Positions 16,558-26,009 of a stretch of 64,000 bases of DNA are shown here, piece after piece. The position numbers and the translations under genes are program-made. The DNA comes from Diaphorobacter ruginosibacter (GTDB lineage Bacteria; Pseudomonadota; Gammaproteobacteria; Burkholderiales; Burkholderiaceae_C): assembly GCF_014395975.1 (NCBI RefSeq), contig NZ_CP060714.1, forward strand, positions 5,103,373 through 5,167,372. Reading direction: 5' to 3'. Within the stretch, counting starts at the first letter, position 1. Every line of letters begins with the position of its first letter. The notes beneath the pieces were generated by a model, which searched no databases, was not told the origin of the DNA, and was given only the letters and a program-made list of their open reading frames with translations.

Positions 16558-16680
16558 CCAAGAGATGTCGTGAGCCTGGTGCAGCCCACGATTGAAGCGA
16601 TGGAGTCAGGCGCTGTCGTTGCGATGATGCAATGCGTGTGCGGTCATCTGCTGCGCAGAAGGCCTGCGCTAGGGAGCAAC

Positions 16681-17745
16681 TCAGGCCGCTTCAGGATAAA
16701 AAATACGCCGTGCCTTCACATCCCCCACCGCCTTTCCGATCGCGGCGATGTGGTCCGGCGTGGTGCCGCAGCAGCCACCCACCACGTTCACCAGTCCTTC
16801 GGCGGCAAACTCGTGCACGAGGCGCGAGGTGACGTCGGGTGTTTCGTCGAAACCGGTGTCGCTCATCGGGTTGGGCAGGCCTGCGTTCGGGTAGCAGCTG
16901 ATGAAGGTGTCGGGCGCGGCCTTGTTCAGTTCCTGGATGTAGGGGCGCATCAGCGTCGCGCCGAGCGCGCAGTTCAGGCCGATGGACAGCGGGTTCGCGT
17001 GGCGCACGCTGTGCCAGAAGGCCGTGACGGTCTGGCCCGAGAGGATGCGGCCGGAGGCGTCGGTCACGGTGCCGCTGATCATGATGGGCAGCACCTCACC
17101 GGTCGCGTCGAAGGCTTCCTCCACGGCGAACAGGGCGGCCTTGGCGTTCAATGTGTCGAAGATGGTCTCGACGAGGATCACGTCTGCACCGCCCTCGATC
17201 AGTGCCACGGTCTGCTCGAAATACGCGGCGCGCAGCTGTTCGAAGGTGACGTTGCGCGCACCGGGGTCGTTCACATCGGGGCTGATGCTGGCGGTCTTGG
17301 GCGTGGGGCCGAGCGCGCCGGCCACATAGCGCGGCTTGTCCGGGGTCGAGTACTTGTCACAGGCCGCGCGGGCGAGCCTCGCGGAGGCCAGGTTCATCTC
17401 GCGCGCCAGTTCGGCCATGCCGTAGTCTTCCTGCGCGATGGTGGTCGCGCCGAAGGTGTTGGTCTCGATGAGGTCGGCACCGGCCGCGAGATAGCGCTCG
17501 TGGATGTCGCGGATCACGTCGGGGCGCGTGAGCGAGAGCAGCTCGTTGTTGCCCTTCACATCGCGCGGGAACTCCTTGAAACGGTCGCCTGCGCCGTCGG
17601 GGCCGCCATAGCCTTCGCCGCGGTACTGCGCCTCACCCAGCTTGAAGCGCTGGATCATCGTGCCCATGGCGCCGTCCAGGATGGCGATGCGCTTTTCCAG
17701 GATCTCGGGCAGTTGCTGGGCGCGGGTGTAGTGAGGCAGGGTCAT
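16681..17745 (-). CDS. metH: Methionine synthase, N-terminal homocysteine-binding half (split MetH)
   Basis: Homocysteine S-methyltransferase domain as a free-standing 354-residue protein. It starts [20 protein letters not shown] and has [29 protein letters not shown], the first zinc Cys in GLNCALGA and the paired Cys in GGCCGTTP. In E. coli MetH these residues form the first of four modules. Here the protein stops right after the module, at RRIFYPEAA, without a folate domain. The remaining modules begin in a separate gene at 63813, about 46 kb away on the other strand. A GAGGG ribosome-binding site precedes the start. Confidence 0.92.
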   Translation of the reverse strand: MTLPHYTRAQQLPEILEKRIAILDGAMGTMIQRFKLGEAQYRGEGYGGPDGAGDRFKEFPRDVKGNNELLSLTRPDVIRDIHERYLAAGADLIETNTFGATTIAQEDYGMAELAREMNLASARLARAACDKYSTPDKPRYVAGALGPTPKTASISPDVNDPGARNVTFEQLRAAYFEQTVALIEGGADVILVETIFDTLNAKAALFAVEEAFDATGEVLPIMISGTVTDASGRILSGQTVTAFWHSVRHANPLSIGLNCALGATLMRPYIQELNKAAPDTFISCYPNAGLPNPMSDTGFDETPDVTSRLVHEFAAEGLVNVVGGCCGTTPDHIAAIGKAVGDVKARRIFYPEAA

Positions 17746-17844
17746 CCCTCGATTGTATGAAAGAGGGGCGGGGATTTCCCGGGAAGGGCGGGAGCCCTTC
17801 GAGCGGGGATGTCTTTGCCTCGAGCGCGCCGCCCGTGCTGCCCT

Positions 17845-18819
17845 TTACTTGACCTCGACGCCCATCGACTTGAGCGCTTCCCGCTCGCCGTTGAAGGTTT
17901 CAGTGGCGTACTTGGTGTAGTCGGCGGCGTTCATGTAGATGGCCGACATGCCGAGCTTCTTCAGGCCCGCCTGGTACTCAGGATCCTTGTAGGCCTCGCG
18001 GAAGGCGGTCTCCAGCTTCTTCACGACGGTCGGGTCCATGCCCTTGGGGCCGGCGATGCCCATGGGCGAGGTGTGGACGATGGGGAAGCCTTGCTCCTTC
18101 AGCGTCGGCGCATTGGGCAGGTCGGGCGAGCGCACGTCGCCGAGCGATGCCAGCACGCGGATCTTGCCGCTGTTCACGTAGGGCAGGATGGAGCTGGAGC
18201 TGACCACCGCCTGGATGTGATTGCCCAGCAGGGCCGAGATGGCGTCGGCGTCGCCCTTGAAGGGCACGTGGGTCCAGTCGGCCTTGGCCTGCACTCCGAG
18301 CTGGGCCATGCCGATGTGCTGGCTGCTGTTCGCGCCGGGCGTGCCATAGGAGACGGCGCCATTGCTCTTCTTTGCGTAGGCGATCAGGTCGCTCATGTTC
18401 ATCCACGGTGAATTGGAGTTCACGGCGATGTAGTAGTTGAAGCCCGAGATCACCGAGATGTAGGTGAAGTCCTTGAGTGGATTGAATTGTGCGCCCGTGA
18501 TGTGCGGCATGCGGAAAGTGCCGATCGGCAGCATGGTGAGGGAGTAGCCCGCCGGGTCGGCCGACAGCATCTGCACGCCGCCGAGCGTTCCGTTGGCCCC
18601 GGTCTTGTTCTCGATGATGACCGGCTGGCCCAGGCGCTTGCCGGCCTGTTCGGCGAACAGGCGGCCCATGATGTCGGTGACGCCGCCCGCGGTGTAGGGC
18701 ACGATCAGCTTGACCGGCGCGTTCGGATAGCTTGCGGCGTTGCCGCCCTGTGCCGCGGCAGGCAGGTCCGTGGCAAGGAGGCCGATGGCGGTCATGGCGG
18801 TGGCGAAAAGCTTCTTCAT
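17845..18819 (-). CDS. Bug-family TTT substrate-binding protein
   Basis: Periplasmic binding protein of 324 residues with a cleaved signal peptide (about 1-23, ending PAAAQG). The Bug/TctC fold is shown by the first-strand block VKLIVPYTAGGVTDIMGR, VIIENKTGANGTLGG and HVPFKGDADAISALLGNHI. Bug proteins bind carboxylates or aromatic acids and feed TctAB-type membrane subunits, none of which is in this window. It follows fahA by 63 bases on the same strand, so its ligand may be an acid handled by the SDR/fumarylacetoacetase pair. Confidence 0.9.
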   Translation of the reverse strand: MKKLFATAMTAIGLLATDLPAAAQGGNAASYPNAPVKLIVPYTAGGVTDIMGRLFAEQAGKRLGQPVIIENKTGANGTLGGVQMLSADPAGYSLTMLPIGTFRMPHITGAQFNPLKDFTYISVISGFNYYIAVNSNSPWMNMSDLIAYAKKSNGAVSYGTPGANSSQHIGMAQLGVQAKADWTHVPFKGDADAISALLGNHIQAVVSSSSILPYVNSGKIRVLASLGDVRSPDLPNAPTLKEQGFPIVHTSPMGIAGPKGMDPTVVKKLETAFREAYKDPEYQAGLKKLGMSAIYMNAADYTKYATETFNGEREALKSMGVEVK

Positions 18820-18882
18820 GGTGATGTCTCCTCGGATGGTGGGATTCTGAAGGGAAGGATGGGGATGGCGCGGGCTTTGTGG

Positions 18883-20223
18883 TCAGCCTTGCACGCGGCC
18901 GCGGCATTCGCCGAGGCCGATGCGCGCAAAGCCTTCGCGCTCGCACCAGCCGCGGAAGATGATCTCGTCGCCATCCTGCAGGAAGGTGCGGGTCTCGCCG
19001 TTGGCCAGTTGCACGGGCTTCTTGCCGCCCTCGGTGATCTCGAGCAGCGCGCCATACCCGTCGGGCGTGGGGGCCGAGATGGTGCCCGAGCCGAGCAGGT
19101 CGCCCGCGCGCGCATTGCAGCCGCCAATGGTCTGCTGCGTGAGCATCTGGGCGGGTGTCCAGTACAGGTGGCTGGAGTCGCCGATCGAAAGCCGGTGCGG
19201 CGCGAGGCCCTGCTCGCGCATGCTGGCGGTGGACAGCAGTACTTCGAGCTGGATGCGCAGGCCGCCGTTCCGCTGGTCGTCCTCGTGGTTCAGGTAGGGC
19301 AGCGGCCGGGGGTCCCCCTCGGCGCGCGCCATCGCCGGGCCGCGGAACGGCGCAAGCGCCTCCTGCGTGACCACCCAGGGCGACACGCTGGACATGAAAT
19401 TCTTGCCGGTGAACGGGCCGAGCGGCTGGTATTCCCAGGCCTGGAGATCGCGGGCGGACCAGTCGTTGAACAGGCCGAATCCGGCGATGTGCGCGCTGGC
19501 CTGCTCGATCGGGATCTGCGTGCCCAGCGGATTGCCCGCGCCGACCCAGATCGCGAGCTCGAGCTCGTAGTCGAGGCGCTCCGTCGGCCCCAGTTCGGGG
19601 GCCGGGCCCTCGGGCGTGTCACGGCGGATCTGGCCGATCGGGCGCTGCAGCGGCGTGCCGGAGGGGCGGATGCTCGAGCTTCTGCCGTGGTAGGCGATCG
19701 GTACGTGCTTGTAGTTGGGCAGCAGCGGGTTGTCCGGACGGAAGATCCGGCCTGCGTTGACCGCATGATGGATGCCCGCGTAGAAATCGGAGTAGTCACC
19801 CACATCGGCTGGCAGCAGCATGCGGCAGGCATCCTGGGGGCGCAGCAGCTGTCTTGCGAAGGCGCTGGCCTGCCGTCCCGATGCGGTCTGCGCCTGCAGC
19901 AGGTCGGAGAGCGCGGCGCGCAGCAGGCTGCGCTGGGCGGCGGACAGCGCCATCCAGGCATTGAGCGTGTCGCTGTGCAGCGCGGCCTCGGTGGCCATGT
20001 CGAGCGTGGGTAGCAGTCCCCATTCCAGCGCTGCGGCCAGATCCAGCACTTCGTTGCCGATGGCGGTGCCGATGCGCGCGCCCTCGCCCGCATCGAATAC
20101 GCCCAGGGGCAGGTTCTGGATGGGAAACTGCGGGTGTCCGTTGGCGGACATCACCCAGCTCTGGAGCGCGCTGTCATGGGTCGCATCGATGGCGGGCAAG
20201 GTGGAGGTCTGCGTCGTCGTCAT
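18883..20223 (-). CDS. fahA: Fumarylacetoacetase
   Basis: Enzyme of 446 residues starting MTTTQTSTLPAIDATHDSAL. It hydrolyses fumarylacetoacetate to fumarate and acetoacetate, the last step of homogentisate and tyrosine breakdown. The N-terminal SH3-like domain leads into the catalytic block DYSDFYAGIHHAVNAGR, then YHGRSSSIRPSG, ELELAIWVG and FGLFNDWSARDLQAWEYQPL, matching the calcium-binding and catalytic positions of the family. No homogentisate dioxygenase or maleylacetoacetate isomerase gene is present. The upstream SDR gene is 38 bases away, so a variant pathway is possible. Confidence 0.92.
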   Translation of the reverse strand: MTTTQTSTLPAIDATHDSALQSWVMSANGHPQFPIQNLPLGVFDAGEGARIGTAIGNEVLDLAAALEWGLLPTLDMATEAALHSDTLNAWMALSAAQRSLLRAALSDLLQAQTASGRQASAFARQLLRPQDACRMLLPADVGDYSDFYAGIHHAVNAGRIFRPDNPLLPNYKHVPIAYHGRSSSIRPSGTPLQRPIGQIRRDTPEGPAPELGPTERLDYELELAIWVGAGNPLGTQIPIEQASAHIAGFGLFNDWSARDLQAWEYQPLGPFTGKNFMSSVSPWVVTQEALAPFRGPAMARAEGDPRPLPYLNHEDDQRNGGLRIQLEVLLSTASMREQGLAPHRLSIGDSSHLYWTPAQMLTQQTIGGCNARAGDLLGSGTISAPTPDGYGALLEITEGGKKPVQLANGETRTFLQDGDEIIFRGWCEREGFARIGLGECRGRVQG

Positions 20224-20261
20224 GTTTGTTGCGGTGTTGGTTCGGTGGGAACGGCGCTGGA

Positions 20262-21074
20262 TCAGGCCGCGGTGGTCGCGCCGTCCATGGTCCAGGCCGC
20301 GCCGCGCACTTCCTGCGCATCGTCGGAGCACAGGTAGGAGGCGAGCGAGGCCAGCTGGTCCACCGTGACGAACCGGCCCGAGGGCTGGCGTGCGCCCAGC
20401 AATTGCCGCGTGGCGGCTTCGTTGTCCAGCGACTCGCGCTCGGCCAGCGCATCCACCTGCTTCTGCACGAGCGCCGTCAGCGCCCAGCCGGGGCAGATGG
20501 CGTTGCAGGTGATGTCGGTGGTGGCGGTCTCCAGCGCCACGGCCTTGGTCAGTCCGATCAGCCCGTGCTTGGTGGCGTTGTAGGCCACCTTGCCCGCGCG
20601 GCCGCGCAGGCCGCTGATCGAGGCCATGTTGACGATGCGGCCCCAGCCCTTCGCGCGCATGGCGGGCAGGGACAGGCGGATCGTGTGGAAACTGGCGGAG
20701 AGGTTCACGGCCAGCATGTCGTTCCATTTGTCGACCGGAAACGCCTCGATGCTGCTGACATGCTGCATGCCGGCGTTGTTCACCAGGATGTCGATCGCGC
20801 CATATTCCCGCTCCACGTCGCGGATCATCGATTCGATCTCGGCCGGGTTGCGCAGGTCGGCACGGATATAGCGCGCGCTCACTCCATGGGCGGAGGCGAT
20901 CTCCAGCGCCACGGCGCCACCTTCCTCATTGGTCACGATGCCATTGATCACCACATCGGCGCCATCGCGCGCGAGGCGCCTGGCAATGGCCAGGCCGATG
21001 CCGGAATTGCCGCCCGTCACCAGGGCCACGCGGTTGTTCAGATCTGCCACTTTGCTGCTCCACATGCTTTTCAA
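20262..21074 (-). CDS. Short-chain dehydrogenase, 3-hydroxybutyrate dehydrogenase-like
   Basis: NAD(P)-dependent classical SDR of 270 residues. The cofactor motif is TGGNSGIGLA, the structural motif NNAG, and the catalytic Ser and YxxxK are in NMASISG and VAYNATKHG. The C-terminal region around CPGWALTALVQKQVDAL resembles D-3-hydroxybutyrate dehydrogenases, which interconvert acetoacetate and 3-hydroxybutyrate. That would fit the acetoacetate released by the fumarylacetoacetase encoded just downstream. The gene is divergent from a LysR regulator. A later in-frame ATG may be the true start. Confidence 0.87.
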   Translation of the reverse strand: MKSMWSSKVADLNNRVALVTGGNSGIGLAIARRLARDGADVVINGIVTNEEGGAVALEIASAHGVSARYIRADLRNPAEIESMIRDVEREYGAIDILVNNAGMQHVSSIEAFPVDKWNDMLAVNLSASFHTIRLSLPAMRAKGWGRIVNMASISGLRGRAGKVAYNATKHGLIGLTKAVALETATTDITCNAICPGWALTALVQKQVDALAERESLDNEAATRQLLGARQPSGRFVTVDQLASLASYLCSDDAQEVRGAAWTMDGATTAA

Positions 21075-21126
21075 CTGCGGCCGATCCTAGGAAGCGTGGG
21101 GTCATATGTCCAATACTCGATTTCGT

Positions 21127-21157
21127 GCTGATTTATATTTATTACGTCTTAATCAGC
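21127..21157. promoter_or_regulatory. Inverted repeat between SDR operon and LysR gene
   Basis: GCTGATT at 21127-21133 and AATCAGC at 21151-21157 form perfect 7-bp arms around an AT-rich 17-base centre. The site begins 48 bases upstream of the lysR start at 21175 and lies in the divergent gap, where a LysR-type regulator normally binds to control both directions. Confidence 0.45.
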
Positions 21158-21174
21158 GGGATGGTGTGCGGGCG

Positions 21175-22077
21175 ATGGAATTGCGGCATCTGAAGGGATT
21201 TCTGGCCGTGGCGCAGGAGCAGAGCTTCACCCGCGCCGCCAAGAAGCTGCACATGGCGCAGCCGCCATTGAGCCAGCGCATCCGCGAACTCGAGGACGAA
21301 CTGGGCGTGAAGCTGTTCGAGCGCTGCACGCGCCGCGTGCATCTCACGCAGGCGGGCGAGACGTTCCTGGAGGGTGTGCAGTCGCTTCTGCTGCAGCTCG
21401 AGCAGGCCGTGGAGGCCTGCCGCAAGGTGGAGCGCGGCGAGCGCGGCATGCTGCGCGTGGGCTACACGGGCCGCGCGAGCCAGCAATTGCTGCCCCGGCT
21501 GGTGCTGAGCTTTCGCCAGCGCTATCCCGACGTGCAGCTCGACATCCAGGGCCCGCACCCCACGGGATGGCTGCGATCGGCCCTGCAGGATGGCCGGCTG
21601 GACGTGGCGCTGTGCTTCCTGCCGCTGCATGACGCGCAGATCGAGACGCGCAGCTTCGTCTGCAGCGAGTTTGTCCTGGCCCTGCCGGCGGGCCACCCGC
21701 TTGCGGGGCAGGCGCAGGTCCCGTTGTCGGCACTGGCCGGCGAACGCTTCGTGGGCTATCCCTCCAACCAGGGATTCCACCTGCGCGACTGCATGGACGA
21801 TGCCTGCCGCGCGGCGGGCTTCACCCCGCATGTGGTGCACGAGAGCGAGACCTCGCAGGTGCTGATCTGCCACATTGCCGCGGGTACGGGCGTGTCGGTG
21901 ATTCCGGCGGAACTGCAGCAGCTCGAACACCTGGGCGGGGTGGTCTTCAAGTCGCTTGGCGAGAACGCGCCGCGCCTGGAGCACGGCATGGCATGGCTCG
22001 GGAGCAACCGGAATCCCGCGCTGCACAATTTGCTGGGGCTTGATCTGACGAAAAATCCGCCCACCGGCACCCAGTAG
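21175..22077 (+). CDS. LysR-family transcriptional regulator
   Basis: Regulator of 300 residues starting MELRHLKGFLAVAQEQSFT at 21175; the frame is open to 21106, but this start gives the standard LysR N-terminus. The winged helix-turn-helix has AAKKLHMAQPPLSQRIRELE. The C-terminal periplasmic-binding-like effector domain begins at about residue 88 (GMLRVGYTG). The BenM/CatM-like core (HPTGWLRSALQDGRLDVAL) suggests an aromatic or organic acid inducer. It is divergent from the SDR-fahA-Bug operon, its likely target. Confidence 0.91.
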   Translation: MELRHLKGFLAVAQEQSFTRAAKKLHMAQPPLSQRIRELEDELGVKLFERCTRRVHLTQAGETFLEGVQSLLLQLEQAVEACRKVERGERGMLRVGYTGRASQQLLPRLVLSFRQRYPDVQLDIQGPHPTGWLRSALQDGRLDVALCFLPLHDAQIETRSFVCSEFVLALPAGHPLAGQAQVPLSALAGERFVGYPSNQGFHLRDCMDDACRAAGFTPHVVHESETSQVLICHIAAGTGVSVIPAELQQLEHLGGVVFKSLGENAPRLEHGMAWLGSNRNPALHNLLGLDLTKNPPTGTQ

Positions 22078-22174
22078 CACAATAGAGGGTTCGCGGCGAT
22101 CCTGGGTGCCCATCCGCCCTGGCCGCCTCCCATCCCACTCACAGGTCTGCAATCCTTTCATTGACAAGGGCGGC

Positions 22175-24072
22175 ATGCTATCGATTAGAGAGAAGTCCGG
22201 TTTGTCTCCCGCGCAGTTTGTTCTGAATGATGTCTTCGGCTATGAGCATTTCCGTGGCTCGCAGGAGGCGATCATCGAGCATGTGATCGCGGGCGGCGAC
22301 GCTCTCGTGCTCATGCCCACCGGCGGCGGCAAGTCGCTGTGCTACCAGGTGCCGGCCATCGTGCGCCGCGATGCAGGCAAGGGCGTGGCGATCGTGGTGT
22401 CGCCGCTGATCGCGCTGATGCACGACCAGGTGGGCGCGCTGCACGAGGCGGGCGTCGAGGCCGCCTTCCTCAACTCCACGCTCGACTGGCCCGCGACGCT
22501 CGATGTGGAAAACCGCGTCTCGCGCGGCGAGATCACGCTGCTCTATGCCGCCCCGAGCGGGTGAACACCGACCGGTTCCTGGCGTTGCTCGACGGCCTGT
22601 ACGAGCGCGGCCAGCTCGGCCTGTTCGCGATCGACGAGGCGCACTGCGTGAGTCAGTGGGGCCACGACTTCCGGCCCGAATACCGCATGCTGTCGGTGCT
22701 GCATGACCGCTATCCGGGCGTGCCGCGTATCGCGCTCACGGCCACGGCCGACGCGCTCACGCGCGTGGACATCGTCGACGGGCTCAAGCTGCAGGAGGCG
22801 CGCCAGTTCGTCAGCAGCTTCGACCGGCCCAACATCCGCTACACCATCGTCGAGAAGAAGGAGCCGCTCACGCAGCTGCTCAAGTTCATCCAGAACGAAC
22901 ACCTGGGCGATGCAGGCGTGGTCTATTGCCAATCGCGCAAGCGCGTGGAGGAACTGGCCGAGGCGCTCGTGCATGCGGGCATCACCGCGCTGCCCTACCA
23001 CGCGGGCCTGCCGGCCGAGGTGCGGCAGCAGAACCAGGACCGCTTTCTGCGCGAGGACGGCATCGTGATGACGGCCACCATCGCATTCGGTATGGGCATC
23101 GACAAGCCCGACGTGCGCTTCGTGGCCCATGTGGACATGCCCAAGAACATCGAGGGCTACTACCAGGAAACCGGCCGCGCGGGCCGCGACGGTCTGCCCG
23201 CGGACGCCTGGATGGTCTATGGCCTGAACGACGTGGTGAACCAGCGCCGCATGATCGACGAGAGCCCGGCCACCGAGGAGTTCAAGCAGATCATGCGCGG
23301 CAAGCTCGACGCACTGCTGGGCCTGGCCGAGGCCACCGACTGCCGCCGCGTGCGCCTGCTCTCGTATTTCGGCGAGCATTCCGAGCCCTGCGGCAACTGC
23401 GACAACTGCCTGAACCCGCCCGAGGTCTGGGACGGTACCGACGCCGCGCGCAAGCTGCTCTCGACGATCTACCGCGTGCATGAGGCGAGCGGCATCACCT
23501 TCGGCACCGGCCACATCATGGACATCGTGCGCGGCAAGGACACCGACAAGGTGCGCCAGTTCGGCCACGAAAAGCTCTCCACCTTCGGCCTCGGAACGGA
23601 TTATTCCGAGCCGCAGCTGCGCGGCGTGCTGCGCCAGCTGCTGGCCACCGGCGCGGTCGGCCTGCAGAAAGTCATGCTGGAGAGCGGCCACAGCTTCGAC
23701 ACGCTCAGCCTCACCAGCGGCTCGCGCCCCGTGCTGCGCGGCGAGCAGCAGGTGCTGCTGCGCGAGGCCATGGCGGGCGCGGGCAAACGCACCAAGAAGA
23801 AAAGCGGCGTCAAGCTGTCGGTCGCTGCGGAGAGCCTCAACCAGGACGGCCAGGTGCGCTTCATCAATCTCAAGGCCTGGCGCGCCGAGGTGGCGCGCGA
23901 GCACAATCTGCCGGCCTACGTGATCTTTCACGATGCCACGCTGGCGGCGATCGCCGAGCGCAATCCCGCGTCGCTCGAGGACTTGCAGGGCATCTCGGGC
24001 CTGGGCTCCAAGAAGCTGGAGGCCTATGGGGCGGAGGTGTTGCGGGTCTGCTCCAATCCGGCCGATACCTGA
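22175..24072 (+). pseudogene. recQ: ATP-dependent DNA helicase RecQ, frameshifted at 22551-22554
   Basis: The gene starts at ATG 22175 (MLSIREKSGLSPAQFVLND) and shows Walker [16 protein letters not shown] and [13 protein letters not shown]. It then terminates early at 22564 after LLYAAPSG. Adding one C to the CCCC run at 22551-22554 gives [14 protein letters not shown] and continues through [20 protein letters not shown], the Arg-finger motif [10 protein letters not shown], zinc cysteines (CGNCDNC), a winged-helix RQC domain and a C-terminal HRDC domain. The repaired protein has 632 residues, normal for RecQ, a 3'-5' helicase in RecF-pathway repair. All downstream motifs are intact, so a sequencing error is the simplest cause. 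Confidence 0.92.
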
Positions 24073-24133
24073 ACGATTCGGGCAGGGCCGAGATACCTGT
24101 AGTCCGCTGCCTGGAATCTTCCCTCGCCACAAA

Positions 24134-24208
24134 ATGTAACTCGTGGTTTAATTGGTCTACGAATGTAAATTTATGCTTCGTATTCATGTCGGTTATGTAA
24201 ATCACGAG
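24134..24208. promoter_or_regulatory. AT-rich promoter region with repeated ATGTAA motifs
   Basis: ATGTAA occurs at 24134, 24163 and 24195, roughly three helical turns apart, inside the only markedly AT-rich stretch upstream of the secreted protein gene at 24233. Hexamers CTCGTG (24140-24145) and CACGAG (24203-24208) frame the block as distant inverted arms. This could be a regulator-binding array; nothing is known of it. Confidence 0.3.
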
Positions 24209-24232
24209 ACACAAGAGTGAGGTAGAACAGCC

Positions 24233-25078
24233 ATGTTGAAGAAAATCATTGCCTTGAGCGCACTGTTGGCCTGCGGCGCAGCGAGCGCCTTTGCTCCACA
24301 AGCGGGCACATGGGTCATCGATTCGGAAAACAACGGCCAGCCGGGGCGCGGTTTTGGCCTGGATGTACAGGACAGCACACTGGTGATGCAGATGTACGGC
24401 TACGAACAGAACGGGAATCCCACGTTCTATCTGAGCGCCGGCAGCTACACCAACGATCAGTACAGCGGCCCGCTCAACCAGTACCGCGGCGGGCGCTATC
24501 TCGGCAGCGGTGATCGCAATGGCACGCCGACAGGCAATGCCGGCACCGTGAACATGCGTTTCACTTCCGGCACGACGGGCTTCATCACCTTCCCGGGGGA
24601 GCCGGAAAAAGCCATCAGCCGCTACAACTTCGCCTATTCCAACAGCCCGCAAAGCCTGCGCGGCATTTGGCTGTTCACCCCGCTGACTTCCCTGGCACCG
24701 ACATCGGACTTCGTGGCGCTTGACCAGATCATCGCCGGCACGAGCACCGGCAATGGCATCGTCGCCTCGCAAAATGGCCGTTTCGGTTGCGAGAACCAGA
24801 TCTCCGGCGAATTGGCGGGCTCCGTGCTGTGCGTGCGTGTAACGGCCAGCGGCACGCTGGAGCGCGCGTACCGGATCATCTACAGCGTCAATGACGGTGA
24901 AGGGGTGATGATCAACAGCACGGGCAGCAGCTCGTGGATGGCGGTGGCACGTCGCCTGGGCAACACGTCGATGGTTGGTACGGGGCCGATCATCAAGTCG
25001 GAAGAAGCGGCTCAGATGGACGAAGAGAACCTGCGCAATCATTTGGCTTCGGCCGTGCAGTTGCTGCAAGGCCAATGA
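24233..25078 (+). CDS. Secreted protein of unknown function (paralogue A)
   Basis: I do not recognise this 281-residue protein. It has a signal peptide (MLKKIIALSALLACGAASA, cleavage about residue 19) and no lipobox. The mature part begins FAPQAGTWVIDSENNGQPGRG and is rich in Gly, Ser, Asn and aromatic residues, suggesting beta structure. A single Cys pair (GCENQISG and SVLCVRV) may form a disulphide. The C-terminal 30 residues are acidic and helical. It is clearly paralogous to the protein at 28557, sharing FAPQAGTWV, NNGxPGRGFGLDVQ, TLVMQMY, FYLSAG, GNAGTV and EPEK blocks in order. The AT-rich 5' region suggests its own promoter. Confidence 0.85.
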   Translation: MLKKIIALSALLACGAASAFAPQAGTWVIDSENNGQPGRGFGLDVQDSTLVMQMYGYEQNGNPTFYLSAGSYTNDQYSGPLNQYRGGRYLGSGDRNGTPTGNAGTVNMRFTSGTTGFITFPGEPEKAISRYNFAYSNSPQSLRGIWLFTPLTSLAPTSDFVALDQIIAGTSTGNGIVASQNGRFGCENQISGELAGSVLCVRVTASGTLERAYRIIYSVNDGEGVMINSTGSSSWMAVARRLGNTSMVGTGPIIKSEEAAQMDEENLRNHLASAVQLLQGQ

Positions 25079-25181
25079 TGCGCGAGTCGTGATGCGCGTG
25101 TAGTGCATGAGCGCCTGAAGAGGGCGCGTGAAGGGGCTGCAATATACTGTTTTTATAATCAGTGTTTTGCAGCCATTTTTC

Positions 25182-26009
25182 ATGCCCACATCCGTACTCT
25201 CCCGCCACCACCGCACGCGCCTGATGCAGATCTGGCGCTCGGCGGGCTGGCCGTGCCAGGACGTGGTGGAGCTGGAACTGCTGGCCGCAGGGCTGCTCGC
25301 GAAGCAGGTGTCAGCCGAAGGCCACGAGATTCTGCGCCTGACCGATCTGGCCCTGCACCGGCTTGCCATGGCGCGCGAGCAGGGTCAGCGTTCGGCGAGC
25401 CTGCATGACCGCATCGCGCACCGGTTCACGCAGCAGCAATTGCTGCCTGCGGGGCGCATCGTCTGGCGCGAGCTGGCGTTGCGCGCGGCCGTGGAGGCGG
25501 ACGAGCCGCACCAGACGAACCCTCCCGCACCGGCCGATGCCGCTGCCATGCTGTTCGGCGACGACGCCGCGCTGCCGGCGCCCGTGGTGCGCGCCGCCCG
25601 GCGGGTGTGGCGCGTGGCGCGGCCCGATCTGTTTTCCATCCGCAATACCTCGGTGCAAAGCTATCTTCAGCCGGTGGTGCACGAGGTGAAGGCCAGCCGC
25701 GCCGATCTGCTCTCCGATCTGCGCCACCAGGCCAAGCGCCGCGCCTACCAATGGCTCAGCGAGGAATGCTGCTACGTGTTTCCCAAGGGCATTGCCGAGC
25801 CCGAGGAGCTGCCCCAGGAATTCGGGGTCTGGGTGCTGCACGGTGATCCCGAGAATGGCCGCTTCGAGTTGCTGCGCGCGCCGCGCCACGCACCCTGCAC
25901 GCTTCCATTCGCGGTATGGATGACGCTGTGCAAGGCGACCCCCGAGCGCTTCGACGAAGAGGCGCGCATTCAGCGGCAGTTGGGGGCGGCGGACGATGGT
26001 CCCGCCTGA
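25182..26009 (+). CDS. PD-(D/E)XK nuclease-like protein with N-terminal winged-helix-like region
   Basis: Protein of 275 residues, start MPTSVLSRHHRTRLMQIW at ATG 25182; a GTG at 25128 is less likely. Residues 13-60 look like a winged helix (LELLAAGLLAKQ, AEGHEILRLTDLALHRLA). The C-terminal part has a PD-(D/E)XK nuclease pattern: Pro148-Asp149 in ARPDLFSI, then Glu168-Val-Lys170 in VHEVKASRADLL, followed by the Gln/Arg-rich helix RHQAKRRAYQWL. This resembles MmcB-like repair nucleases. Its end overlaps the helicase gene by 14 bases, so the two products probably act together on DNA. The family assignment is by motif only. Confidence 0.72.
   Translation: MPTSVLSRHHRTRLMQIWRSAGWPCQDVVELELLAAGLLAKQVSAEGHEILRLTDLALHRLAMAREQGQRSASLHDRIAHRFTQQQLLPAGRIVWRELALRAAVEADEPHQTNPPAPADAAAMLFGDDAALPAPVVRAARRVWRVARPDLFSIRNTSVQSYLQPVVHEVKASRADLLSDLRHQAKRRAYQWLSEECCYVFPKGIAEPEELPQEFGVWVLHGDPENGRFELLRAPRHAPCTLPFAVWMTLCKATPERFDEEARIQRQLGAADDGPA

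Noticed and set aside
16653..16669. GCGCAG/CTGCGC hairpin after the metH N-terminal gene as a terminator
   Set aside because: No T-run follows on the minus strand, so it is not a convincing intrinsic terminator.
17783..17800. GAAGGG/CCCTTC hairpin between the Bug protein gene and metH as a terminator
   Set aside because: Short stem, no T-run, and the region is generally G/C-run rich.
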